The position numbers and the translations under genes were made by a program. A stretch of 64,000 nucleotides of DNA, taken from Shewanella halifaxensis HAW-EB4 (GTDB lineage: Bacteria > Pseudomonadota > Gammaproteobacteria > Enterobacterales > Shewanellaceae). A model generated the notes under the pieces. It made no database searches and had not been told where the DNA came from. It saw only the letters and a program-made list of their open reading frames with translations. Shown piece after piece: positions 54,910-63,033 of this stretch (within the stretch, counting starts at the first letter, position 1; each line of letters opens with the position of its first letter). The DNA lies in assembly GCF_000019185.1 (NCBI RefSeq), contig NC_010334.1, forward strand, positions 2,914,001-2,978,000. Direction: 5' to 3'.

Positions 54910-55395
54910 TTAATCGATCAAAAAGTGTGCTCTAGCGGTCGCGATTAAATGTTTACGGTTTGTTTGCCAACAATTGATACTCACATTGCCGACTCGACGG
55001 CCTTGGCGAGTGATTTTACACTCGGCGAAACTGTCTTTATGGTAACCCGCCCTTAAGTAATCAATTGAAAAATCCACGACCTTTGGCACTTTTGTGGTTT
55101 GCATAAACACCATCAATTGCACAATAGCCGACATCTCCATAAAACCTGCGATCACTCCACCATGCAACGCTGGCAAAATGGGATTACCTATGTTGTCATC
55201 TTTTGCTGGCAACTTGAAAACCAGCTCATCACCAAACCGCTCAACCCCCATACCGATAAACTTAGCATAAGGCACATGTTCTAGCAGATGACCAAAGTCA
55301 TTCAGCTCTTTTGCCTTTCTAACAATGCTCTTAACGTCTAATTTGGCACTGTCGTCTAATGCGGGGTCAACAGATAAGTGCAATTCATCATGCAT
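54910..55395 (-). CDS. PaaI-type hotdog thioesterase, second copy
   Basis: A 161-residue hotdog-fold protein with ILPALHGGVIAGFMEMSAI as the helix and active-site region and SIDYLRAGYHKDSFAECKI as the central strands. These enzymes hydrolyse acyl-CoA thioesters. It overlaps the first thioesterase gene by eight bases and has an AGGAGG site, so the pair may form a heteromeric enzyme. The substrate is unknown. Confidence 0.85.
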   Translation of the reverse strand: MHDELHLSVDPALDDSAKLDVKSIVRKAKELNDFGHLLEHVPYAKFIGMGVERFGDELVFKLPAKDDNIGNPILPALHGGVIAGFMEMSAIVQLMVFMQTTKVPKVVDFSIDYLRAGYHKDSFAECKITRQGRRVGNVSINCWQTNRKHLIATARAHFLID

Positions 55396-55891
55396 ACTCG
55401 TCGCCTCCTATTAACGCCTGTCTAAACTCTTCACCCACCATCTCAGGGCTTATACGCATAAATGACCCCACCGCGTGAGCAATCGGATCATCTATAGAGT
55501 CTTGGTAGGCAATAGCGCGCGTAAAGGCAACACTTGAAGACAGTTTATAACACTCGGCAAAACCAAAAACGGGTTTGTGCGGCTCTGCGGGTTTCATATA
55601 GTCGACACGCAAATCGAGCGTAGGAGAGATCTCAAGTAAGCGAAACTTATCAAATATGGAGCACACCACCGCACAGCCACTCGCCGTATCCATCAATGTG
55701 GTGATGACACCACCATGGATCACGCCAGTATCAGGGTAACCAACAAGCTGAGTGTCGTAAGGTAGTTCAATTAGCACATGCTTTCCGCTACCTTCTAGCA
55801 CCTTTAATTTAAGCTTACGGCATTGTGTCAACTGCTCAACAAATCGGCTCGCCATACCTGTTAGCGGGTAGCTATCACTGCTTACACTCAT
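55388..55891 (-). CDS. PaaI-type hotdog thioesterase, first copy
   Basis: A 167-residue hotdog-fold protein with TGVIHGGVITTLMDTASG as the active-site helix (HGG motif) and DLRVDYMKPAEP strands. It is related to but distinct from the following gene. It begins inside the hinT stop (ATGA overlap). The likely reaction is hydrolysis of a small or aromatic acyl-CoA. Confidence 0.85.
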   Translation of the reverse strand: MSVSSDSYPLTGMASRFVEQLTQCRKLKLKVLEGSGKHVLIELPYDTQLVGYPDTGVIHGGVITTLMDTASGCAVVCSIFDKFRLLEISPTLDLRVDYMKPAEPHKPVFGFAECYKLSSSVAFTRAIAYQDSIDDPIAHAVGSFMRISPEMVGEEFRQALIGGDEYA

Positions 55892-56244
55892 GCACTAGGG
55901 CTCAACATCGGGCCTAGTGGGTGACCGCCCAATAAATGCATGTGAACATGGAAAACCTCTTGGCCACCATGATGGTTACAGTTCATGATTAAGCGATAGC
56001 CATCTTCTGCAATACCGGCTTCTTGAGCGAGTTTAGCGGCCACCGACATCATACGACCCAAGGCTTTTTCGTCGGATGCTTTAATGTCGTTTGTTGTAGG
56101 GATCAAATGATTGGGAATAATTAACACATGCGTCGGCGCTTTAGGCGTAATATCTCTAAATGCCGTCACAAGATCGTCTTGATATAAGATGTCCGCAGGA
56201 ATTTCACGTCGAATAATTTTACTAAATATGGTTTCTTCGGCCAT
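55888..56244 (-). CDS. hinT: HinT-type histidine-triad nucleotidase
   Basis: A 118-residue HIT protein with the triad FHVHMHLLGG (His99, His101, His103) and EIPADILYQDD near the start. HinT hydrolyses purine nucleoside phosphoramidates. A GAGGG site precedes the ATG. It opens a four-gene unit with two thioesterases and ycfL. Confidence 0.92.
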   Translation of the reverse strand: MAEETIFSKIIRREIPADILYQDDLVTAFRDITPKAPTHVLIIPNHLIPTTNDIKASDEKALGRMMSVAAKLAQEAGIAEDGYRLIMNCNHHGGQEVFHVHMHLLGGHPLGPMLSPSA

Positions 56245-56434
56245 TTGTCTGCCCTCAAAAGGAAATTACTAGCCATAGTATACTCGAAAATATGCACAAG
56301 GCGATGGACGATTAATGAAGTAAATCACGCAATTGGCTGGGGGTTAGCTGTACAGGAATTAAACATATGTATATACAATATGGTTGACTTTATATAGATT
56401 ACGACTTCTAATAAAAAAAATATTTGCAGGAAGT

Positions 56435-56854
56435 ATGACAATGCTTACAGAAAAAGAAACCGCACTCTTAGACGCGGCAACAGAGCTAGTACAAGAAAAA
56501 GGCATGATTGCACTGAACATGTCTGATGTACATAAACGAGCAGGCTACTCCCGCGCAGCCCAGTACCAGTCATTTAGCGATAAGAATGCACTACTTGCGG
56601 CTCTATGTATGCGTGAGCTTGTGAATAATACGACAGCAATCGAAGAGCAACGCTTCGATGAATTCACCGGTCAGTTCACCGTTGTGCTCAGACCCGTTGT
56701 GTATCGTTACTTGAAACTGTCGGATCGATTGATGATTGATTCCGCCTTCGCGCTGATGCTGGCCCAAGTTCGCTCACTGCCTGATGATGATCGCTTTAAC
56801 CTCTTGAAAAGTGGATTCGAGTTTTTAAGTCAAGAACGCGAGATGAATAAGTAG
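56435..56854 (+). CDS. TetR-like transcriptional regulator
   Basis: Start chosen at the ATG at 56435, after GCAGGA; an ATG two codons later is also possible and a TTG at 56384 has no site. The 139-residue product has an N-terminal TetR-type helix-turn-helix (LDAATELVQEKGMIALNM, then RAGYSRAAQYQSFSDKNALL). The C-terminal domain is short (about 80 residues against the usual 130 or more). The target is unknown. It is divergent from hinT, so it might control that operon. Confidence 0.8.
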   Translation: MTMLTEKETALLDAATELVQEKGMIALNMSDVHKRAGYSRAAQYQSFSDKNALLAALCMRELVNNTTAIEEQRFDEFTGQFTVVLRPVVYRYLKLSDRLMIDSAFALMLAQVRSLPDDDRFNLLKSGFEFLSQEREMNK

Positions 56855-56938
56855 TTCAATTTTCATCTGCTATACAAGTAAAGACTTCCGTCTCCCAAAT
56901 CAGTGACTTAGCTGAAGTAGATAAATTAGAATGAATAT

Positions 56939-56968
56939 AAAAATAGTCGCTTTATACCGACTATTTTT
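56939..56968 (+). terminator. Terminator of the TetR-like gene
   Basis: AAAAATAGTCG (56939-56949) with CGACTATTTTT (56958-56968), loop CTTTATAC. Confidence 0.85.
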
Positions 56969-57028
56969 ATATCTGAGCTTGCTCCCCCCTGTTCACAACT
57001 TACATCACCACTTGCGGGGCTTGTTCTA

Positions 57029-57059
57029 ATACCAATTATATATTTAGTACGATTGGTAT
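57029..57059. repeat. ATACCAAT...ATTGGTAT hairpin
   Basis: ATACCAAT (57029-57036) faces ATTGGTAT (57052-57059) with AT-rich sequence between, ending just before the stop of the 57068 gene. It shares its ends with 44277-44307 and 49159-49472. Confidence 0.65.
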
Positions 57060-57067
57060 AAAATAAA

Positions 57068-57514
57068 TTAGCTTGCTTTTGTAACACTCGATATTGGGCT
57101 TATATTGGGCACTAAAACCTGACCTTTAACTTTCAAAAACACTTGATAGCAATCGGAACAGACATAACGTCCAGCTAAAGTATTTTTAGTCTCAAACTGA
57201 TTACAGAAAGTACATAAACCAAAACTAGCCACTTTTCTTTGCTCAAGCGTTATCTTTGGCTTCGGGGTGGTGTACTTAACTTGCACACCATCTGATATGC
57301 TTGCAACACTCTGACTTAAACCTATTACCAACACCTTGAACAGATAAATAGATAAGGCGATAACCGTACTGGCAATCATCGTCATAACACTAAGCTCTGA
57401 CGCATTGGATTTAATGATAAAGAGTAAACCTGAAACACACATTACTACCGCTAAAAAGGTTAACGCCTTATCAATTAACGGTAGTTGAGCCTTAAACTCA
57501 AGATGATCAAACAT
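57068..57514 (-). CDS. Membrane protein with a C-terminal zinc ribbon, unknown
   Basis: A 148-residue protein with two membrane segments (about residues 15-35 and 42-66) and a soluble C-terminal part holding two CxxC pairs, CTFC and CSDC, 18 residues apart, a likely zinc-binding ribbon. It follows the 57516 gene with one base between, so the two are one unit. No family is recognised. Confidence 0.65.
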   Translation of the reverse strand: MFDHLEFKAQLPLIDKALTFLAVVMCVSGLLFIIKSNASELSVMTMIASTVIALSIYLFKVLVIGLSQSVASISDGVQVKYTTPKPKITLEQRKVASFGLCTFCNQFETKNTLAGRYVCSDCYQVFLKVKGQVLVPNISPISSVTKAS

Positions 57515-57515
57515 G

Positions 57516-57875
57516 TTAACCTAGCTCTTTGATCAGATAGACAACGCCATCTTTCTCATAAACATTTTTGACTTCGTTACCTTCGCCTAACACAACCACT
57601 TCATTACCTGTATCTGTTACAGCGTTACCAGCAGCATCCAACACAATGGCTACACCAAGAGCTGTTAATAATGGAGAGCGGTATGCATGATAATGACGGT
57701 GGTTTTTTGGCACAACAATCACTTTAGTGCGGCTATATGGCTTTTTAACTTTCTGGCATTTTATCCCACCAGCACGCTCACAGCCCACTGTCGCGGCATC
57801 GACCGAAAAAACACCCAAGGATAAAATAGTCAATGCAGAAGTCAGCAGCACACTCGATATCGGTATCAATTTCAT
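57516..57875 (-). CDS. Small exported protein, unknown
   Basis: Start chosen at the ATG at 57875 (MKLIPISSVLL) with an AGAGAG site. The 119-residue product has a signal peptide (about 27 residues, SVDA), a Cys pair (GCERAGGIKCQ), a basic stretch (KNHRHYHAYRS), a short hydrophobic stretch and an acidic, Val-rich C-terminus ending VYLIKELG. It is co-transcribed with the zinc-ribbon membrane protein. No family is recognised. Confidence 0.6.
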   Translation of the reverse strand: MKLIPISSVLLTSALTILSLGVFSVDAATVGCERAGGIKCQKVKKPYSRTKVIVVPKNHRHYHAYRSPLLTALGVAIVLDAAGNAVTDTGNEVVVLGEGNEVKNVYEKDGVVYLIKELG

Positions 57876-58030
57876 AATCAACTCTCTTTTCAAATTAATC
57901 AAACGTGAGCTGATCATAAAGCAAAGGTATACACGTGCATAGCAATATAGATATCTAGCCGCCTAGTTATGAACTTGCCCCAATTAAAAACCGCTATACT
58001 TACCGACAAAAAAGAATAAGCCTAATCGCC

Positions 58031-58666
58031 TCATTGCATCACTTCATGCATATTCGTCTGAGCCCAGGCTATTGCCTGTCCGCGACTCGATACGCCAATT
58101 TTTCTGAACGCACGATAAAGGTGTGTCTTTATCGTACTTTCGCTGACAAAAAGCTTATTTGCGATAGCAATATTGGTACTTCCACTACGTAATACTTGCA
58201 ATACCTCACGCTCACGAATCGTTAAGGTTTCAACTTCATCAACCGCGGCATCGTTACTGCCATTACTCTCAGTAACGCATTGTGGAATAACAACTTTGCC
58301 TTTTACAATATCGGCCATGCCCTCACCTATCGCTTCCAGAGAAGCATCGGAATAAAATACCCCTGCGGTCACTGAAGGATGGATCAGGAACTTGGCATCA
58401 AGTTGTTTTGGAAAATGCACAAATACGACACGGGCAATATTACAGCCTTTCTCAATGCGCTTTTGAATTTGATATGCGGTTTGAACATCCACAGTGGACA
58501 GATCGACCAAGATTATAGTGATGCGGCTCTCTAACAGCTCGCCATTAAAGTGCTCTGGAGAGATCCGATGTAGTTTGACCAAGAACTCTTGTGGCCATCT
58601 GGTATTAAGAAGATCCGCAAATAAATGCGAGCGGGTTACCAGAACCCAATGTGTCACTTTAAACAT
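58031..58666 (-). CDS. LuxR/CsgD-like transcriptional regulator
   Basis: A 211-residue regulator. The N-terminal half resembles a receiver fold but without a clear set of acidic phosphorylation residues, as in CsgD. The C-terminal LuxR helix-turn-helix is clear: LTIREREVLQVL, TNIAIANKLFVSESTIKTHL and FRKIGVSSRGQAIAWA (about residues 146-205). CsgD-type regulators control matrix and biofilm genes. The target here is unknown. A GGAG site precedes the ATG. Confidence 0.85.
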   Translation of the reverse strand: MFKVTHWVLVTRSHLFADLLNTRWPQEFLVKLHRISPEHFNGELLESRITIILVDLSTVDVQTAYQIQKRIEKGCNIARVVFVHFPKQLDAKFLIHPSVTAGVFYSDASLEAIGEGMADIVKGKVVIPQCVTESNGSNDAAVDEVETLTIREREVLQVLRSGSTNIAIANKLFVSESTIKTHLYRAFRKIGVSSRGQAIAWAQTNMHEVMQ

Positions 58667-58955
58667 AAACTAACTCCGTGTTTACTGTATATCACCATCC
58701 GTGTGCTTTTTATTGTAATACACTTAAACCATAAATAAACCTAAAAACACCTACAAATACGTCACTAAAAATAACAAAAAAGACTTAATTTGATATATAA
58801 CCCTGAGTTACCTGAGCAGATGAAACCTCTCCATACTGCACAGCGGCAACACCATGTTCTGTGCCGCTTTGGTAAGTTGTCATTGAGATTGGATTAGCCA
58901 TTTGTAGAACAGGAACGAGTCGTTGTTTCCCTACGGATTGAAATCTAGATTCAGA

Positions 58956-59466
58956 TTAACCCCTTGCAGAGAAGAGGTGGCAATGATTTTGAAGCCACTT
59001 ATTGATAATGCTAGCGCTAAATAAGCTCACCATACTAAAGAAGGTACAAGCAATGCCCTGCTGAGATGATAACCAGTGCAGCTTAGCTTGATATAAGGGG
59101 ATATGTTCATTTTTTTCAGAGTAACTTAACGCCAGATCGAGAGATTTTTTGGCCGCCAAGTGTTCACCTAGCTTAACGTGGATCTTAGCCATGTCATAAT
59201 AGGCTTTATGATAGTAGTGCCTGTTTTCTATAAACTTATTCAGGTATACCTTAGCACTAATAAAATCACCTTGCTTCATTGCATCGGTTGCCTGTAAATA
59301 CCATTTATATGGACTCGGATCATCAAGTGCTAATAACCGACAAGCTCTGCCAAAATAGCAGTGGATTCTTATACAACAACAACCTATTGTTAGTTGGTTG
59401 ATGCCAATGGTTTAGGTGAGCCATGTCAAAAATCCACTCACTGTCGTCGTTGACGCTGATTAACAT
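58956..59466 (-). pseudogene. Probable frameshifted TPR-repeat protein gene
   Basis: An ATG at 59279 opens 107 residues with tetratricopeptide-like helices (ISAKVYLNKFIENRHYYHKA, KAYYDMAKIHVKLGEHLAA). The same phase continues upstream of that ATG without any start codon, reading LLALDDPSPYKWYLQATDAM, which looks like real protein. In the next phase, an ATG at 59466 opens a 47-codon frame (MLISVNDDSEWIFDMAHLNH to the TGA at 59323-59325) that ends where the other phase begins to make sense. A single-base frameshift at about 59330-59350 would join them. The tail after WLSSQQ may also be disturbed. Confidence 0.5.
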
Positions 59467-59667
59467 CGAAACTCAATGATTTTTATATCGCTTTATCCAT
59501 CCAAATCAGCATTAATGGATTGATTTCGAATCTAGCAACATAATTGAGTCGATTAAAATCCTTCGCCGTTTTACATCTAGCTTGCGCGCCCTTAAAAAGC
59601 AGCTCTCCCGTTAACGGGTCAGGAGTTATAACAGTAATCATCTGCTTAACTGGATTTTTTACACAAA

Positions 59668-59690
59668 AAAGCCAGCTCTAGGCTGGCTTT
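59668..59690 (-). terminator. Terminator of cctA
   Basis: AAAGCCAGC (59668-59676) with GCTGGCTTT (59682-59690). On the minus strand it is followed by TTTTTTG, 25 bases past the cctA stop. Confidence 0.85.
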
Positions 59691-59715
59691 ATTTAGCAAT
59701 TGAAATTAATTCAAA

Positions 59716-60063
59716 TTACTTAAGTACTGAATCTGCAGTACGGCCGTCATCGTGACAGCTGTCACATGTTGGCTTGTCACCCACGTTCATTTCGTGTGGC
59801 GCGTGACAATCAGCACACATTAGCATGCCGTCATGTGGCTGGTGAACGGCGTCCATTTCAGCCAATGTACCGTGACATGACTGGCACTGCTCGAACTCGT
59901 ATTCGCCATCTGCAGATGGAGAACCATCAGCATGACACGCTTCACAACCGTCCATTTCAGCATGCATTTCGGCTAGTTCTTGACCTTCAGCGAAAACTGA
60001 AGGAGATAAAGCCAATGCTGCGAATGCCGCACCAAAAATTGCACTTAGTAGTTTATTGCTCAC
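59716..60063 (-). CDS. cctA: Small tetraheme cytochrome c
   Basis: A 115-residue periplasmic protein starting at GTG (60061-60063), seven bases after AGGA; an upstream ATG adds nine unmatched residues. A signal peptide of 25 residues ends in SVFA. Four heme c motifs are present: CEACH (Cys40), CQSCH (Cys60), CADCH (Cys83) and CDSCH (Cys100), with extra His as distal ligands. It matches the Shewanella STC/CctA protein, an abundant periplasmic electron shuttle in iron and other anaerobic respiration. It stands alone between terminators. Confidence 0.93.
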   Translation of the reverse strand: MSNKLLSAIFGAAFAALALSPSVFAEGQELAEMHAEMDGCEACHADGSPSADGEYEFEQCQSCHGTLAEMDAVHQPHDGMLMCADCHAPHEMNVGDKPTCDSCHDDGRTADSVLK

Positions 60064-60302
60064 AATTGTATCCTCATTTGATGCTCGCATAGTGAAAACT
60101 TAATAGTCAGGTTGTTTTCATCTTGCGACCAATATTTTTTAGCACGACTTAGGTTAAGTTAGCTAATCATTAACTAATTCGCAACTAATTTAGCTGAAAG
60201 ATCATACCATTGTGTCAATTACCAAAATGTGCGCTCAGTCAAATTACACCAGAGAATAAGACCCAGTCGCCTATTTATCGCTCTGATTTTGGGTAAAAAA
60301 AA

Positions 60303-60331
60303 GCGGTTGGGAGTATTTAACTCCCAACCGC
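60303..60331 (-). terminator. Terminator of htpX
   Basis: GCGGTTGGGAGT (60303-60314) with ACTCCCAACCGC (60320-60331), a perfect 12-bp stem. On the minus strand it is followed by TTTTTTTT. Confidence 0.92.
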
Positions 60332-60351
60332 CTTAGTTAGAAAAACGTAAT

Positions 60352-61215
60352 TTAGCTCGCTCTTAACGCCGCGATACGCTTTTCTAGTGGTGGGTGACTC
60401 ATCAACAATTCCGCCATAGATTTTTTACCATTAATGCCCAATGCTGACATTGACGCTGGCATAGCACCTGTTTCAGGGCCTTGGCGTAATCGATCAAGCG
60501 CTGCAATCATCTTCTCTTTACCCGCTAGACGTGCTGCACCTTCATCCGCTCTATATTCACGAATACGAGAGAAGTAAGCCACGATGATTGAGGCTAAGAT
60601 ACCGAATAACATATCCAGTACGAAAACCACAGCCATATAAGCAAACATACCTAAGCCTTCACCCTCTTCGTCATTACTCGCAACGAAGTTATTGATGATG
60701 CCAGCCACTACACGTGCAGCGAAGATAACGAATGTGTTCACCACGCCTTGTATAAGGGTCAGAGTTACCATGTCGCCGTTAGCTACGTGGCTCACTTCGT
60801 GGGCGAGTACAGCTTCAATCTCATCTTGGCTCATGCCGTATAACAGACCGCTACTCACAGCAACTAATGCGTTGTTTTTGCTAGGACCTGTTGCAAATGC
60901 ATTGAGCTCTGGCGATTGATAAATAGCGACTTCTGGCATTTTGATGCCCGCTTGCTCAGCTTGACGAGCAACGGTTTCTACTAACCAACGTTCAGTGTTA
61001 TCACGAGGGGTTGTGATCACTTCACAACCCATTGTCTTCTTGGCCATCCACTTAGAGATAGCCAAGCTGATAAATGCGCCACCAAAACCAAATATTGCAG
61101 CGAATACTAATAATCCGCCCATAGTTGAGGTATTAACACCTAAGATAGACATCACAATTGATGCCACCAATAAGATCGCCATGTTAGTGGCAATCAGTAA
61201 AAATATACGCTTCAT
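60352..61215 (-). CDS. htpX: Membrane protease HtpX
   Basis: A 287-residue inner-membrane zinc protease of quality control. It has two N-terminal membrane segments, the zinc motif HEVSH (His139, Glu140, His143), a second hydrophobic pair at about 155-205, and the later ligand Glu in REYRADEGAARLAG. The C-terminus LMSHPPLEKRIAALR is typical. It degrades misfolded membrane proteins together with FtsH. An AGGAG site precedes the ATG. Confidence 0.95.
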   Translation of the reverse strand: MKRIFLLIATNMAILLVASIVMSILGVNTSTMGGLLVFAAIFGFGGAFISLAISKWMAKKTMGCEVITTPRDNTERWLVETVARQAEQAGIKMPEVAIYQSPELNAFATGPSKNNALVAVSSGLLYGMSQDEIEAVLAHEVSHVANGDMVTLTLIQGVVNTFVIFAARVVAGIINNFVASNDEEGEGLGMFAYMAVVFVLDMLFGILASIIVAYFSRIREYRADEGAARLAGKEKMIAALDRLRQGPETGAMPASMSALGINGKKSMAELLMSHPPLEKRIAALRAS

Positions 61216-61563
61216 TTAAGCTCCTGTAGGATACAAAGTACCTGATATACACTCTTAAAAGACATAATATGTCCAAAAAACAAGATTTCAAGGGGATGCA
61301 GTAAAATTTATGTCTTGTTGCTTCAATAAATGTCTTGTCGCTTCAATAATAGACGACTGGACTCCACTAATATCAAGTTGGCGAAGTCTAGGTCGGTTTC
61401 ATTAATCTAAGATTAATTTAATCACTAAAGCAGAATAATTATAGAACACGTGGGATTAATCTTTGTTAACAGAAAGATAAGCCCAATTCAGAGAGCATCA
61501 TACCTCCCCAGATTGGGCTTTAATTTTGCGAACAAGCTTTTACATATTTGCTATTGGGTTAGC
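61216..61563. other. Intergenic region between htpX and bioD
   Basis: No gene is visible. It holds two tandem 20-bp units, ATGTCTTGTTGCTTCAATAA (61310-61329) and the near-copy 61330-61349. A long-loop hairpin, AAGCCCAAT (61479-61487) with ATTGGGCTT (61512-61520), lies near the bioD end and may terminate the biotin operon. The htpX promoter should lie in the left part. Confidence 0.55.
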
Positions 61564-62229
61564 TTATAGCAAAACACTAAGCTCTAGGTGACTCGCAGCA
61601 TGTTCAGCAGTTGGGTTTGTTAAATATGGAACATAACCTAAGCAAGGTGCCGACATCATCTCTTTTAGCGCGGCGAGGTTTTCCTCTTGATTAGCCATGT
61701 CAGGGTCAACTTGATTCGCCACCCAGCCAACAAGATTCAAACCGTCAGCCTTAATCGCTTCGGCCGTTAATAATGCGTGATTTAAACAGCCTAATTTCAT
61801 CCCCACCACTAAGATCACGGGTAAGTTCATTGATTGTACAACCTCAGAAAGGAAGTGCCCTTCTCCTAATGGTAAGCGCCATCCTCCAGCACCTTCAATC
61901 AAGCAAAAATCAGCACCCACATACTCTGACATCTTGAGCAGCGCTTCGATACGCTTAGGCGCTAATTGAACGCCTTTCTCTGCGGCTGCGATGTGCGGCG
62001 CAATCGCAGCTTCAAAGGCAAAAGGATTAATATCCTCGTAAGGTAGTTTAATACTCGAGGCAGCCATTAACGCCAATGCATCACTATTACGAAGCCCTTT
62101 GTCTGTTTGTTCGCAGCCAGAAGCAATCGGTTTAAAACCTACGGTTTCGCCGTTAGCGGCAGTTAGCAATGCAGATGAGATCAACGTCTTACCACAATCG
62201 GTATCTGTACCCGTTACAAAAAATGTCAT
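61564..62229 (-). CDS. bioD: Dethiobiotin synthetase
   Basis: A 221-residue ATP-dependent carboxylase that closes the ureido ring of dethiobiotin. The P-loop is GTDTDCGKT (residues 7-15), followed by GFKPIASGCEQT, EGAGGWRLPL and GCLNHALLTAEAI, all typical. It lies 18 bases after bioC with a GGAG site, as the third gene of the visible bio operon. Confidence 0.93.
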   Translation of the reverse strand: MTFFVTGTDTDCGKTLISSALLTAANGETVGFKPIASGCEQTDKGLRNSDALALMAASSIKLPYEDINPFAFEAAIAPHIAAAEKGVQLAPKRIEALLKMSEYVGADFCLIEGAGGWRLPLGEGHFLSEVVQSMNLPVILVVGMKLGCLNHALLTAEAIKADGLNLVGWVANQVDPDMANQEENLAALKEMMSAPCLGYVPYLTNPTAEHAASHLELSVLL

Positions 62230-62247
62230 GTCAACTCCAAGCTGCGA

Positions 62248-63018
62248 CTAGCGCTTTTTTCGCGCTTTAATAAAGCTAATATTATAAGTTAAAGGAAGGC
62301 CCTCAGGGGCTCGACTCAACTCTGCCTGAGCTTGCAAAGCTTGCCAATCTTTACGTCCTCTCAATGTGACCTGAGGCAAGTTAACATCTTGTTCTCGTTT
62401 CACTATTGATGCTCCCACGCCTTTAATTGACTGCAGCATGGCTCTGAGATCTACAAAATTAACGGTTACCGCTTGTGTTTCAAATACCTCTATCAGCCAA
62501 GTATCTTGCTCAAAACAAGCAAGCAGTGACTTTTCATCGATAAATGTATTCACCTTGAGCCCAAGTTCAGCCAACTGATGCAGACTATTTTCAGCCACGA
62601 TACTCATATTGAGCTCGCCGCCATACTTGAGCACTCTGCAAGCTTCACTCACTGCTAGAGGAAGGTCTTGACACCATTGCAACGCAACATTGGAATAGAT
62701 GCCATCGATAGTGCCTGCAGCGAAAGGAAGGCTCTGCGCATCGCCACAAATCGGAATGTACTGCGGGAAGTTTTCGCTAAGTGTTTTAAGCATACCATCG
62801 GCAATATCTAAGCTGAAAACTTGTTCAATGGCCGGGATATGTGCAAAACAAGTACCTGGACCTGCACCTATGTCTAATAAGCGCGTACTTGATGTCACTT
62901 GAGCTAATAGATGCTCTGCGGTTCGTTTTTGCAGTACATCATAGCTATGGTAATGTGCTGCGGCGGCAGAGAAGCACGCTGCAACTTGGTGATTAAGTTT
63001 ACTTGATCCTGTATTCAC
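62248..63018 (-). CDS. bioC: Malonyl-ACP O-methyltransferase
   Basis: A 256-residue SAM-dependent methyltransferase that starts the pimeloyl pathway of biotin synthesis by methylating malonyl-ACP. It starts at GTG with AGGAT upstream. Marks are VAACFSAAAAHYHSYDVLQK, the SAM loop LLDIGAGPG, then DGIYSNVALQWCQDL and GGELNMS. It lies 15 bases after bioF. The call is supported by position between bioF and bioD. Confidence 0.93.
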   Translation of the reverse strand: MNTGSSKLNHQVAACFSAAAAHYHSYDVLQKRTAEHLLAQVTSSTRLLDIGAGPGTCFAHIPAIEQVFSLDIADGMLKTLSENFPQYIPICGDAQSLPFAAGTIDGIYSNVALQWCQDLPLAVSEACRVLKYGGELNMSIVAENSLHQLAELGLKVNTFIDEKSLLACFEQDTWLIEVFETQAVTVNFVDLRAMLQSIKGVGASIVKREQDVNLPQVTLRGRKDWQALQAQAELSRAPEGLPLTYNISFIKARKKR

Positions 63019-63033
63019 TGCATTGGATCCTAA

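Noticed and set aside
59766..60092. 108-codon plus-strand frame over cctA
   Set aside because: It is antisense to the tetraheme cytochrome, whose four CxxCH motifs leave no doubt about the coding strand.
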